DNA of 64,000 nt from Microvirga sp052114605 (GCF_052114605.1 NZ_JBFRFB010000010.1:62001-126000); one strand, 5' to 3'; positions 9,269 to 18,024 are shown, numbered from the stretch's first letter. Notes: a model not told the origin generated them from the sequence alone. A program made the numbers and translations.

Positions 9269-10525
9269 TTATTGTCCGTACTCGCCCGTGTCGCGCAGCA
9301 GCGTATTCACCTTGGCGGCAAGCTCTTTTGCCATTTCGGCGATTTGCGGCGCCTCGCCCTTCGTGTTGATCGATTCAATAACGATCTCACCGATCAGGTC
9401 ACGGGCCTCGCCAACAGCGCTCATGAAGGGCCTGTCGGTCGGATAGCCGTTCTTCGCCACGAACGCGCGCGTCTCGACGAGGCCGGGATCGACCTTAGCT
9501 ATGACAGCTTGGTCCTCCCAGACGGAGGTCCGTGCCATCGTGATATTGGCAAGCATCGCCTTGGCGGCAAGCTCCTTGCTGGTGGCCCATTCAAGGAAGG
9601 TCTTCGCCAAGTCTTTCTTCTTCGACTGGCTCGCCATGGCGATGCCCCACGAGGACACGTAGAAGGGAGAATTCGTCTTTGGTCCAGCCGGGAACTTGGC
9701 GATTCCAACCTTGTCCGCTCCGAGCGACGTCTTTGCGGGATCGATAATCTGGCCATAGAAGACGGACGCGTCGGTCCACATCGCTACACGGCCTGCCTGG
9801 AACAGCGGCAGGATGTTTTCCCACGACATGGAAGTCACACCACGAGGGCCGTAGCTTCCGACGATCTTGCCATAATAGCGGATGCCATCGACCGCCTCTT
9901 TCGAGTCGAAGACAGCCACGCCCTTGTCGAGATACTGGCCGCCGAAATTATAGATGTAGCTGGAGAGCTGGGTTACGGCCGCAGCGCCTTTACCACGGGA
10001 GGCAAAACCTGCCACCCCTCCAGTATTGAGCTTCTCTGCAGCCGCCGCCAGTTCGTCGAAATTCGTAGGGACTTTGATGCCCGCGGCATCGAGAAGGTCC
10101 TTGCGATAGAACAGGACCTGCCATTCGGTAACCAGCGGAACGATGTTCGGCTTACCGTCGTAGGTAACGATGCTCACCGTATTCGCCGGATAATCCGAGA
10201 AGTCATAACCCGCCAAGGGCTCATACCACTTGTTCTTGGCGAAGAGTTTTCCGTCCTGCAGCGGGCGCGTCATGAAGACATCGACGGATGAGGAGGAGGT
10301 GGCAAACTCAGTGGTCAGTTTGGTCGTGAGCTGACTTTCCTGCAGACTCTCGGCATTGACCTTGATGCCGCTCTGTTTCTCAAATTCTGGAATCGCCGCC
10401 TTGAGGATGTCGCCATACGGATGATTGGCGAGAAGGACACGTATTTCCTTCGTCTGGGCAAATGCTCCACCACCCATGCCCAGTACAAAGGCCATGGCTA
10501 GGCCGAATTTCAATGTCGTTTTCAT
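9269..10525 (-). CDS. extracellular solute-binding protein, family 1 (sugar importer)
   Basis: Periplasmic receptor of about 418 residues that delivers a sugar or related compound to the MalF/G-like permease. Signal peptide MKTTLKFGLAMAFVLGMGG with cleavage after AFA (residue 23). The mature protein begins TKEIRVLLANHPYGD and has the SBP family 1 blocks PEFEKQSGIKVNAES and a central YRKDLLDAAGIKVPTNFDEL. The ATG at 10525 lies five bases after GGAGG; the upstream ATG at 10537 is part of that ribosome-binding region. It is the first gene of the operon and ends 10 bases before a stable hairpin. Confidence 0.92.
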   Translation of the reverse strand: MKTTLKFGLAMAFVLGMGGGAFAQTKEIRVLLANHPYGDILKAAIPEFEKQSGIKVNAESLQESQLTTKLTTEFATSSSSVDVFMTRPLQDGKLFAKNKWYEPLAGYDFSDYPANTVSIVTYDGKPNIVPLVTEWQVLFYRKDLLDAAGIKVPTNFDELAAAAEKLNTGGVAGFASRGKGAAAVTQLSSYIYNFGGQYLDKGVAVFDSKEAVDGIRYYGKIVGSYGPRGVTSMSWENILPLFQAGRVAMWTDASVFYGQIIDPAKTSLGADKVGIAKFPAGPKTNSPFYVSSWGIAMASQSKKKDLAKTFLEWATSKELAAKAMLANITMARTSVWEDQAVIAKVDPGLVETRAFVAKNGYPTDRPFMSAVGEARDLIGEIVIESINTKGEAPQIAEMAKELAAKVNTLLRDTGEYGQ

Positions 10526-10891
10526 TTTTCCTCCCATTGGACCGGTATTTTCATAATCTAGCGTGACACCGGGTTCTTTCTAGGGAAGGTAGCATCAGGG
10601 CGAGGAGCGAGAAAAGCTTAAAAACTTTCGACACCAATTCGAACAGTGTAACGTATTTTTTGACCGATCAGGATTGGTGCAGAGGACTTTTCCACCCGCG
10701 CGATATGCATCAATGTTTCACTGATCATGATAAGCGCGAGTACCCGGTATGCTTATTGAGAGAAGACGCCCGAATGATCAGCCCGCGTATGATGCGCGCA
10801 TCATACGCGGGCGACAATGGCGACCCAGCCTCAAAGTCCATCGATGTTGTATTCTCATCCGCACTCATCAAACTGAGTACACTCTGCTCGT
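10526..10891. other. 366-base intergenic region between lysR and the sugar-importer operon
   Basis: No convincing gene. It must hold the promoter of the binding-protein gene. I see a partly symmetrical ACACCAATTCGAACAGTGT block at 10631-10649 that could be an operator, and a perfect 32-bp palindrome at 10781-10812 (listed separately). The remaining sequence is A+T-richer than the flanking genes, as expected for a regulatory region. Confidence 0.6.
10781..10812. repeat. perfect 32-bp palindrome
   Basis: Two 16-base arms without any loop, centred between 10796 and 10797; each arm reads GCCCGCGTATGATGCG inward. It lies 80 bases past the lysR stop and about 255 bases before the binding-protein start. 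No T-run follows on either strand, so it is not a standard intrinsic terminator. It may be an operator for a dimer or a transcript-end structure. Confidence 0.8.
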
Positions 10892-11815
10892 TCAGGCGGC
10901 GCCTTCGCTCCGCGGCACGGTCTGCAGCAGGTAGTCTGCGAAGGCCTGCGCCGCATCGCTCAGGTCGCCCTCGTGTTTCCATGCCAAGCCGATTTCCAAC
11001 GGCGGAACCGGTTCAGCAAGTGACAGGCGTTCGATCTTGCGCCCCTCGAGCGACCAGGGGCGATAGACCGTGTCGGCAACGATGGTCACTCCCAGATCAA
11101 GCCCGATCCACTCGCGCATCGCCTCCATCGATGTGGTGCGCAGCACCACGTTGGGTTCGAAGCCCAGAGGGCGGCCGAAATTACGCATCACCCTCTCGCC
11201 TTCATCGACCATCAGAAAGACGTAAGGTAGATCTGAGAGCTGTGCGAGGGACACGGACTTCTCGGTCAGCAACGGCGAGTTTCCGGAAACCCACAGACGG
11301 CGCTGTGAGCGCGCCAGCGTTCGGCTTTCCAACTCATCGGGGCGGCTGAGATTCGAAGTGAGAATGACTCCTATGTCGGCCCGCCCGGTGATCAGCGCCT
11401 CCTCGCATTCAGGGCGCGTCAACTCACTCAATGTCACCTCGACATTGGGGTGCGCGCTGCGGAACTTTCCGAGGTAGGGGAGCAGGAAGTAACCGATCAC
11501 CACATGGGTCGCGACCAGACGCAGGTGACCGGACAGGTTCAGCGATGCCTGGAACGGCCACCGCCGCGCATCCTCAACAGCTCCAAGAATCTTCATCGCG
11601 TGTTGGTAGAAGAGATGCCCCCGGTGTGTCAGCGTTACGCCAGTGGCGTGTCGATCCAGAAGCGGCATTCCCAGGGTGCGTTCCAACTCAAGGATCGCCG
11701 TCGTGACCGCCGATTGCGACACCCCGACTTCAACCGCGGCATTGGCAATCTTTCCGGCTTCGGCGGCCGCCACGAAATAGGTAAGCTGCCGTAGAGTGAA
11801 TTCCGGTATTTTCAT
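10892..11815 (-). CDS. LysR-family regulator, probable controller of the P450 catabolic cluster
   Basis: About 307 residues. The N-terminal winged HTH is LRQLTYFVAAAEAGKIANAAV followed by VSQSAVTTAILELERTLG (residues 8-50), and the C-terminal two-lobed effector domain runs from about 92 to 300. The ATG at 11815 follows GGGGA six bases upstream and gives the usual short LysR N-terminus (MKIPEF). The gene is divergent from the ferredoxin-reductase operon, with a T-N11-A operator at 11863-11877 between them. The same operator recurs before the long P450 operon and the VOC gene, so this protein probably controls all three. The inducer is likely the substrate or an intermediate of that pathway. 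Confidence 0.9.
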   Translation of the reverse strand: MKIPEFTLRQLTYFVAAAEAGKIANAAVEVGVSQSAVTTAILELERTLGMPLLDRHATGVTLTHRGHLFYQHAMKILGAVEDARRWPFQASLNLSGHLRLVATHVVIGYFLLPYLGKFRSAHPNVEVTLSELTRPECEEALITGRADIGVILTSNLSRPDELESRTLARSQRRLWVSGNSPLLTEKSVSLAQLSDLPYVFLMVDEGERVMRNFGRPLGFEPNVVLRTTSMEAMREWIGLDLGVTIVADTVYRPWSLEGRKIERLSLAEPVPPLEIGLAWKHEGDLSDAAQAFADYLLQTVPRSEGAA

Positions 11816-11862
11816 CGCATTCCCCGATCGAGGAGCCAATCTGAATCGTTTGCCAAAGAGCA

Positions 11863-11904
11863 ATCTGTTTTTCAGATACGTGCAATAACAATATTTAAAT
11901 TGAC
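11863..11904 (+). promoter_or_regulatory. LysR operator-promoter, copy 1 (ferredoxin-reductase operon and lysR)
   Basis: ATCTGTTTTTCAGAT at 11863-11877 is a perfect inverted repeat with the T-N11-A LysR signature. After 19 bases comes AAATTGACTAT (from 11897), with TTGACT as a -35 element. The operator centre would lie near -65, the classical LysR position. The same 15-mer, spacing and downstream element occur at 29935-29976 and, with one operator mismatch, at 30689-30730. This site lies 48 bases from the lysR start, so it probably also serves autoregulation. Confidence 0.75.
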
Positions 11905-11972
11905 TATATCACCCTGCGTAGCAAGTTGGCAACGTTAGGCGAAATGCCCTCATCGTTCATGGGAGTTGACCG

Positions 11973-12938
11973 ATGAACTCATTGCAGGTTCGCGTTGCAG
12001 CGATCCGCAAGGAAGCGACCGACATTGCTTCCCTCGAACTGGTTCCGGAAAACGGCCAGGCTCTGCCCGTGTTTGAACCGGGCGCGCATGTTGATGTCAT
12101 GTTGCCGGGTCTGCCCATGCGCCAGTACTCCTTGTGCAATCCACCTTGGGAAACGCACCGTTACGTGGTCGCGGTGTTGAAGGAACCGGAATCGCGAGGG
12201 GTCTCACGTCACATACACGAAAGAATCTCGGTAGGTGACATGCTCCTCATCAGTGAGCCGAAGAACCACTTCGCGCTGGAACCTTCGGCGAAGCGTACTC
12301 TGCTGCTGGCCGGTGGCATTGGTGTAACCCCGCTGCTGGCGATGGCCGAGTCACTGGCAGCGAATGGTGCCAACTTCGAAATGCATTACTGCGCTCGCAG
12401 CCGCGACCGCTTGGCGTTCACGGAGATTCTGTCGGCCGAGAGATTTCATGGCCGGGTACATCTGCGCCTGGACGATGGGCCGGAGGAGCAAAGGCTGACG
12501 CTCGGACCGCTCCTGGCAAAGCGGGATCAGCAGGATCATCTTTATATCTGCGGGCCGACCGGCTTCATCCAGTACGTGAAATCCTCAGCGCTCGCTGCGG
12601 GCTGGCCTGAGGATGCGATCCATACCGAACATTTCTCGGGCAGCGTCGAACAACTCGATACCGATTCAGATTTCGAAATCGAGATCGAAGGAAGCGGTCA
12701 GATCGTCACCGTGGCCAAGGGACAGACCGCACTGGATGCGTTGCTGAATGCCGGGCTGGACGTGCCGAATTCATGCACCGAGGGCGTTTGCGGCATGTGC
12801 ATGACGCAGGTGGTCGAGGGGATTCCAGACCATCGCGACCAGTTCCTCACCGCTGCCGAGCGGTCACGCAATGACACCTTTATGCCCTGCTGCTCTCGTT
12901 CGAAGACGCCCAAGCTGGTGATCGCCAATGAATATTGA
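11973..12938 (+). CDS. PDR/VanB-type ferredoxin reductase with C-terminal [2Fe-2S] domain
   Basis: Single-chain electron-transfer protein of 321 residues: an N-terminal flavin-binding barrel (MRQYSLCNPP near residue 50), an NAD-binding domain (LLLAGGIGVTPLLAMAE near 110-126), and a C-terminal plant-type ferredoxin with CTEGVCGMC (C-x4-C-x2-C) and a final Cys in MPCC. Proteins of this family pass electrons from NAD(P)H to Rieske oxygenases or P450s. No oxygenase of the Rieske type is present here, while two P450 genes lie in the same regulon with no separate ferredoxin, so it is the likely P450 redox partner. It is the first gene of a three-gene operon behind LysR operator copy 1. Confidence 0.9.
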   Translation: MNSLQVRVAAIRKEATDIASLELVPENGQALPVFEPGAHVDVMLPGLPMRQYSLCNPPWETHRYVVAVLKEPESRGVSRHIHERISVGDMLLISEPKNHFALEPSAKRTLLLAGGIGVTPLLAMAESLAANGANFEMHYCARSRDRLAFTEILSAERFHGRVHLRLDDGPEEQRLTLGPLLAKRDQQDHLYICGPTGFIQYVKSSALAAGWPEDAIHTEHFSGSVEQLDTDSDFEIEIEGSGQIVTVAKGQTALDALLNAGLDVPNSCTEGVCGMCMTQVVEGIPDHRDQFLTAAERSRNDTFMPCCSRSKTPKLVIANEY

Positions 12939-12965
12939 GACTTCATCATATCCGGGACGGTCCGC

Positions 12966-13967
12966 ATGAGCCATTCACCCAAAACCGCCCGCGTCATAGA
13001 CGTGCACGCCCATGCAGTCCTGAGCGAGACCATGGGCGCAGCTGGAGAATATGGGCCGGAGATCGGAGCCACGCCTCAAGGTCAGCCTTGGTTTCGGGTC
13101 GGCAGCTATAGGCTGGACGGAGTGCGCTATATCGGCAGCCCGTTCATGGATCCTGAACTGCGCCTCAAGCGCATGGATGAGGCAGGGATCGATTATCAGG
13201 TTCTGTCACCCAATCCCCTCACCTACTTCCACTTCATCCCGCCTGCCGACGCCATTCGCTATTGCCGGACGCACAATGACGCTCTAGCCCGGGTCGTGGC
13301 TCCGAGAGCAGGACGGCTTGGGGCGTTGGCCGCTTTGCCCATGCAGGATGTTACTGCCGCCTGCGAGGAATTGCGGCGGTCTGTGACCGAGTTGAGAATG
13401 CTTGGCGCGCAGATCGGCACGAATATGCCGCATCTCTTGGACGATCCGAAGATGGATGCGCTCTATGAGACCTGTGTGGCGTTGAACGTGCCGTTGTTCA
13501 TCCATCCGGGGCCGGCAGGCATCGACGGACCACCGGGAGATCCTGCGCTTAAGCAATTCGACCTCGATGTAGTGGTCGGCTTTGCCGCACAGGAAGTGCT
13601 GGCGATCTGCACCCTCGTTTATGGCAGCGTGCTGGATCGGCATCCACGGCTGGATCTCTGTCTCAGCCATGGCGGCGGCGCGATGGGCTATCTCTTCGGG
13701 CGCATGAAACGTGCCGTGAAGAAGCGTCCCTGGGTGCCGGAAGCCCTGAAGCCAGAGGGCGCGCTAGAGGAACGCCTGCAGCGCATCTGGTTCGACAATC
13801 ACCTGAATCACGATCCTTCGCTCGACCTGCTGAAGTCACTTATCGGAGATGATCGGCTGGTTTACGGCACGAATTTTGCCGGCTGGGACGCACCGGATGC
13901 CGGTGACGGCCATGCGCCCGAGCCGAAGCTGGCGGATAACGCGCGTCGATTGTTGAGATTGAACTAA
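12966..13967 (+). CDS. amidohydrolase-family protein of the ACMSD/decarboxylase group (PF04909)
   Basis: TIM-barrel metal-dependent enzyme of 333 residues, related to 2-amino-3-carboxymuconate-semialdehyde decarboxylase and other non-oxidative decarboxylases or hydrolases. Visible motifs: the metal-binding HAH in IDVHAHAV (residues 14-16), the barrel His in LFIHPGPAG near 179, and LSHGGGAMGYLFGRM near 230. The last metal ligand, normally Asp in a GTD or GSD motif, appears as Asn in VYGTNFAGWD. It lies 28 bases after the ferredoxin reductase gene. A ring-fission or decarboxylation step in the pathway is plausible; the substrate is not known. Confidence 0.85.
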   Translation: MSHSPKTARVIDVHAHAVLSETMGAAGEYGPEIGATPQGQPWFRVGSYRLDGVRYIGSPFMDPELRLKRMDEAGIDYQVLSPNPLTYFHFIPPADAIRYCRTHNDALARVVAPRAGRLGALAALPMQDVTAACEELRRSVTELRMLGAQIGTNMPHLLDDPKMDALYETCVALNVPLFIHPGPAGIDGPPGDPALKQFDLDVVVGFAAQEVLAICTLVYGSVLDRHPRLDLCLSHGGGAMGYLFGRMKRAVKKRPWVPEALKPEGALEERLQRIWFDNHLNHDPSLDLLKSLIGDDRLVYGTNFAGWDAPDAGDGHAPEPKLADNARRLLRLN

Positions 13968-13988
13968 TATTAAAAGGGAGATTTCGCC

Positions 13989-15350
13989 ATGCAGAAGAAC
14001 ACCATCGTCAGGAATGGCAGAGTGATCGATGGCACGGGCGCCGCGCCGATCGCGACGTCGATCCTTATCAAGGACGGAAAAATCGCAGCCCTTGGCAGCA
14101 CGGCAGAGGCGCAGGCGGAGGGGGTAAGGGTCATCGACGCATCCGGCCAGACCGTCATGCCCGGCCTCATCGATGCCCATTGCCATCTCGCCTTCGACGA
14201 CGCGGCCTCGAATGCCGAGATTTTCCATCAGCGCCGCGATGCGCTTTCAGCTCTCGTGGCTTCGTATAACGCACGCAAGTTGCTGCGCGCCGGCGTAACC
14301 GGGGTGCTCGATCCTGACAGCACGTTCGAAAACATGAAGGACCTGCGCGATGCGATTGACGCCAACATCGTCGAAGGTCCGCGAATGTCCTGTGGTGCCT
14401 ATGCGCTGATCAACAACCTCGGCGGAACCGCAGGCACACTCATCAACGACAAGGGTGTCACCGGCTATTATAAGGCCGTTTCGGGGCGTGACGAAATCGT
14501 TGCCGAGATCCGCCGTCAAATCAAGCACGGCGCGGACTGGATCAAGGTCCACGTCACTGGCGTCGTCCCACGTATGGCTCATCTCGGGGAGGTCTGCGTC
14601 TGGACCGAGGACGAACTGAAGCTCATCTGCGACACGGCGCATGAGCTGCACACGCCGGTCATGGGCCATTGCCGGGGCGCGGAAGCCACTCGCCGAGCTG
14701 CGGTCGCAGGTTTCGACCTGATCTTCCACGCCACGGCCATGGACGAGGCGGCGCTCCGTGAGGTGATAGACCGCAAGATCCCCATTGCCCCTGCCCTGAC
14801 CTTCCAGGCGAACATGGTGGATTTCGGACCGAGGCTCGGCACATCGGACAACCTGATCCGCCTCTTCGAGCGCGAGATCACGGAAAGCATCGAGACCCTC
14901 ACCGAAGCACATAAGGCGGGCGTGCCGATCCTCTGCGGCTCGGAATCCGGCTTCTCGCTGGTCCCTTACGGGGACTGGCACTATCGTGAAATGGAAGTGC
15001 TGGTGAAGTATTTCGGTTTCTCGCCGCTCGAGGCGATCCGGTCTGCAACGTTTGAAGGTGGTTTCGCATTGCGCATGCAAGGCCGCGTCGGCGCTATCCT
15101 CGAAGGCTACGAGGCAGATATCATCTTCGTGAACGGCCGAGTTGAGGAAGATGTCACCATTCTCGGCAATACCGACAACATTACTCGGGTGATGATCGGC
15201 GGCGTCGAGAAGAACATCGCACCGCTCCCCAACCGCAAGCCGATCACCGGCTGGCGTCTTGCCAGCATGGGCAAGAAACTGACCCGAGACTATATCGAAG
15301 TGGTCAACCCGGATCCGAACGAGCCTTTCAATCCCGAAGAGCTGCATTGA
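13989..15350 (+). CDS. amidohydrolase (PF01979), imidazolonepropionase/prolidase-like
   Basis: 453-residue cytoplasmic metal hydrolase. The N-terminal beta sandwich (residues 1-60) is followed by the barrel with HxH in IDAHCHLAF (near 60-64), the carboxylated-Lys position in WIKVHVTG near 182, His residues in MGHCRG and LIFHATAM, and a C-terminal block GRVGAILEGYEADIIFVNG. The catalytic Asp, usually in AGTDSG, appears as Glu in CGSESGFS. The ATG is preceded by GGGAG. It is the third gene of the operon, 22 bases after the decarboxylase-like gene. It likely opens a lactam, lactone or amide bond; which one is not evident. Confidence 0.86.
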   Translation: MQKNTIVRNGRVIDGTGAAPIATSILIKDGKIAALGSTAEAQAEGVRVIDASGQTVMPGLIDAHCHLAFDDAASNAEIFHQRRDALSALVASYNARKLLRAGVTGVLDPDSTFENMKDLRDAIDANIVEGPRMSCGAYALINNLGGTAGTLINDKGVTGYYKAVSGRDEIVAEIRRQIKHGADWIKVHVTGVVPRMAHLGEVCVWTEDELKLICDTAHELHTPVMGHCRGAEATRRAAVAGFDLIFHATAMDEAALREVIDRKIPIAPALTFQANMVDFGPRLGTSDNLIRLFEREITESIETLTEAHKAGVPILCGSESGFSLVPYGDWHYREMEVLVKYFGFSPLEAIRSATFEGGFALRMQGRVGAILEGYEADIIFVNGRVEEDVTILGNTDNITRVMIGGVEKNIAPLPNRKPITGWRLASMGKKLTRDYIEVVNPDPNEPFNPEELH

Positions 15351-15374
15351 AGGCTGGAACGTTAATATACGAAA

Positions 15375-15398
15375 AAGAGCGGCCAAAAGGCCGCTCTT
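15375..15398. terminator. bidirectional intrinsic terminator between convergent operons
   Basis: Perfect 10-bp stem AAGAGCGGCC / GGCCGCTCTT with a four-base loop. On the minus strand it is followed by a run of five T, so it is a good intrinsic terminator for the long P450/Liv operon; on the plus strand only a short T stretch follows the amidohydrolase gene. Confidence 0.85.
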
Positions 15399-15422
15399 CT
15401 CACATGCAGAGATCGAAACGTT

Positions 15423-16898
15423 CTACTCGCGCATGTTGACCAACGCGATGCGGGTGCCCAGCATGCTCGGCAAGAATGTACCCTGCAGGATGGGCCCTGA
15501 GATTTCGCCGGTCCATCCCTCGGTCACAGCGCAGCCCGCGACGCGGCCCAGCGTGAAACCGCCACAGAGGCGCATGCCGCCCAACTCGGCTGTCGGGTTC
15601 AATCCTCCGACTGAATCTCCCGCCGCGTAGAGACCTGGGATCGCTTCTCCGAAAACGTCCACGACCTGCATTGCGGAATTCACCCGCATGCCGCCGCTGA
15701 CGAAGTTCGAGCCGACGACCATCGGCACCGCATGGAATGGCCCCTCAGAAATCGGCCGCCTCCCCTCCAGCAGAATGACACGGCCGAACCGATTGTCCTT
15801 CTTATCGTCCGTAGCCAAAAAAGCATTCCATTCAGCCACTGAAGCGGTCAGCGCCTGCGAGTCTATTCCTACTCGCACCCCTAGCTCGTCCAGCGTCGGA
15901 GCAGAGACGGAAGGCTCCGGCATCTGCGCCAGCAGCGCAGCCTTTCGTGTGAAGGTCGCGTTGTCGAAGATGTAATACGCAGCTTTGTTAGGTTGATGCT
16001 GAAGAGCTTCGACGCGCCGCTCATAAGGGCCAGCCTCATCATGAAAGCGTGCCCCGTCCCGGCTTACCGCGATACAATCCTCCACAAAGGATGATGAAAC
16101 GATCACCAGCGGCAGCACCTGCCCCATATTGATGAGATCGGCGCCCACTGCCCCAGCCATCAAATGACCGTCGCCGCGAGACGTATCGATACCCAGATAA
16201 GGGGCGTGCGCCAGGAAGCCTGGCACGTGGCGCGCACGAAGCTCGGGGTTTGCCTGATACCCACCTGCGGCCAGAACGATGCCCTTGCGCACGCGCCAGC
16301 GCAGCTTACGCCCTCGCGCATCCTGAGCTAGCAGGCCTGTCACACGTCCGTTCTCGGATATCAGACGGCGCGCGGAGGTCCGCGTGAACAGCCGGACATT
16401 CGGCATGGCAAAGTCTGGTTCGAAAGCCCGGCGGAATGCCCTCATGTCCTCGACAGCCAGCATCCGGTCCGTGCGATGCTGGAGCGGTCGCGGAATGAAC
16501 CGTGAGAAGCGAATTCCTCGAGCCAGAAGGATCTCGTAAGTTTCGGCACTGAGCTCAGCGAACATGCGGAGCAGGACCGGGTCATGGATCAGGGGATAGC
16601 GGTCGCGCAGCAGATCCATGCTGCGCTCGGCATCCGCAATGAAGGCCTCGATACTGTCGGAAATGCCAGCCTCGGCCTGCGCCCGCGAGTTCACGAAAGC
16701 CATGTAACCGGTGGACCACACCGAATTACCGCCGATATCGTCCAATGCCTCGACGGCATGCACTTCTGCGCCGGTCGCGGAAGCCGCCGCAGTCGCGGCC
16801 ATTCCTCCGGGACCTGTTCCGACCACGAGAACATCGCAGTCGAACTCGGCATCGGGCGTTTCGCCCGATGCCTGCGTGTTGGAGGATAGCGATGTCAT
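15423..16898 (-). CDS. FAD-dependent oxidoreductase of the fumarate reductase/ketosteroid dehydrogenase group
   Basis: About 491 residues. Dinucleotide-binding VVGTGPGGMAATAAA near residue 25 after a 23-residue leader, and the C-terminal FAD block IPGLYAAGDSVGGLNPTAELGG followed by GFTLGRVAG. The covalent or fumarate-reducing features of true fumarate reductases are not evident; the closest pattern is that of enzymes that introduce or remove ring C=C bonds (KstD-like). The start at 16898 is four bases after the stop of the Liv binding-protein gene. A paralogue lies at 23632-25116 in the same operon. It is the last gene before the terminator at 15375. Substrate unknown. Confidence 0.85.
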   Translation of the reverse strand: MTSLSSNTQASGETPDAEFDCDVLVVGTGPGGMAATAAASATGAEVHAVEALDDIGGNSVWSTGYMAFVNSRAQAEAGISDSIEAFIADAERSMDLLRDRYPLIHDPVLLRMFAELSAETYEILLARGIRFSRFIPRPLQHRTDRMLAVEDMRAFRRAFEPDFAMPNVRLFTRTSARRLISENGRVTGLLAQDARGRKLRWRVRKGIVLAAGGYQANPELRARHVPGFLAHAPYLGIDTSRGDGHLMAGAVGADLINMGQVLPLVIVSSSFVEDCIAVSRDGARFHDEAGPYERRVEALQHQPNKAAYYIFDNATFTRKAALLAQMPEPSVSAPTLDELGVRVGIDSQALTASVAEWNAFLATDDKKDNRFGRVILLEGRRPISEGPFHAVPMVVGSNFVSGGMRVNSAMQVVDVFGEAIPGLYAAGDSVGGLNPTAELGGMRLCGGFTLGRVAGCAVTEGWTGEISGPILQGTFLPSMLGTRIALVNMRE

Positions 16899-16902
16899 GG
16901 GC

Positions 16903-18024
16903 TTACTCGGCCACTTCCCAGCCACCCTTGTTGACGCGCATCACGATGCTGCCGTGCTTGGGAAGTCGACCTTCGCCGAAGGTCATCTTACCATCGCCCA
17001 TCAACACCGTAACGTCCTTGGTGTCCGTTAGACTTGCCCGCAACGTCTCACGCGTGACGTCGCCTTTGATCTTGCTGACTGCGGCAGCGATGATCGACAT
17101 CATCGAGTGGCCGGTCGCCGCCCAATGATCAGGCGGGATGCCGTACTTTGCCTGATAGCGTTTGGCGAAGTCGCGGGTAGCGTCCGAATACCCGGCAACG
17201 AAGATCGACGGGAACAGCGTTCCATCACCAGCGGAGCCCGCAGCATTGATGTATTGCGTCGAGCCCAGGCCCGTATCGCCCGACAGAATGGTTTTGGGAT
17301 CCAGACCGGCCTGTTTCGTTTGCAGGATGATGTTGGCGGCCTGCTCCGGAGGGGTGGTCACGAAAAGGCACTGAGGATCGGCATCGACGATCTTGGTCGC
17401 CAGCGCGGTGAAGTCGGTGTCCGTCGCGAGGATTTTCTCGTCCGCCAGGATCTCGACGCCCTTCTCCTTCAACGTATCGCGGAAAACATCCTTCTGGATG
17501 ATGTAGCCGGGGTTATCGAGGATCGAGACGAGATAGCAGTTTGCCGGTTTCAGCTTGCCGCCGATATACTCTGCCAACGGACGCATATAGGTGCTGGCGG
17601 TTTCCGTGGATTTGAAGATCCACTGGCCAAGCGGCAGAACCTCGTTGGTCATCGCCACGGTGAACATCGGCACTCCGAGTTGCACCGCAACGGGGCCGGT
17701 CGCCATGCTCTCAGCCGAGGAGATCGGTCCGAGGATCAGGTCGACCTGATCCGTGTTGGTCCGCCGGGTCAGGAGGGAAATGGCCTCCTGACGGTCGGAG
17801 CGATTGTCGTCATAGGTGATCGTGACTGTATGCGGCCCATAGGCACCAGCGGCTTTCAGCTCCTCATCGGCCATCTTGATGCCGTTGACGAGCGGCACGC
17901 CGACAAAGGCGTAGGTACCGGTGGTGGACAGGATCGCGGCGATCTTGACCTCATCGGCTTTTGCAGCGCCTCCCAGCACCGTGGCCGCCAGGATCGTAGA
18001 ACAGAGCAGTTTGCTTATCTTCAT
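16903..18024 (-). CDS. Liv-type (HAAT) ABC importer substrate-binding protein
   Basis: Periplasmic receptor of 373 residues with signal peptide MKISKLLCSTILAATVLGG (cleavage after AKA, residue 23) and the type I binding fold: AAILSTTGTYAFVGVPLVNGIKMADEEL near the start and DLILGPISSAESMA near 100. It belongs to the branched-chain amino acid group, which also includes receptors for aromatic acids, amides and other carboxylates. It lies 36 bases after livF and before a flavoprotein gene, inside the catabolic operon, so the ligand is probably the pathway substrate rather than leucine. Confidence 0.9.
   Translation of the reverse strand: MKISKLLCSTILAATVLGGAAKADEVKIAAILSTTGTYAFVGVPLVNGIKMADEELKAAGAYGPHTVTITYDDNRSDRQEAISLLTRRTNTDQVDLILGPISSAESMATGPVAVQLGVPMFTVAMTNEVLPLGQWIFKSTETASTYMRPLAEYIGGKLKPANCYLVSILDNPGYIIQKDVFRDTLKEKGVEILADEKILATDTDFTALATKIVDADPQCLFVTTPPEQAANIILQTKQAGLDPKTILSGDTGLGSTQYINAAGSAGDGTLFPSIFVAGYSDATRDFAKRYQAKYGIPPDHWAATGHSMMSIIAAAVSKIKGDVTRETLRASLTDTKDVTVLMGDGKMTFGEGRLPKHGSIVMRVNKGGWEVAE

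Noticed and set aside
9230..10291. 353-codon plus-strand open frame
   Set aside because: Antisense to the family 1 binding-protein gene, which has a signal peptide and a good ribosome-binding site.
10781..10812. Palindrome as an intrinsic terminator of lysR
   Set aside because: No T-run follows on the minus strand and there is no loop, so standard termination is unlikely.
10660..11349. 229-codon plus-strand open frame spanning the lysR 3' half
   Set aside because: Overlaps the well-supported lysR gene and the 32-bp palindrome; its translation is Arg/Ser-rich without a domain.
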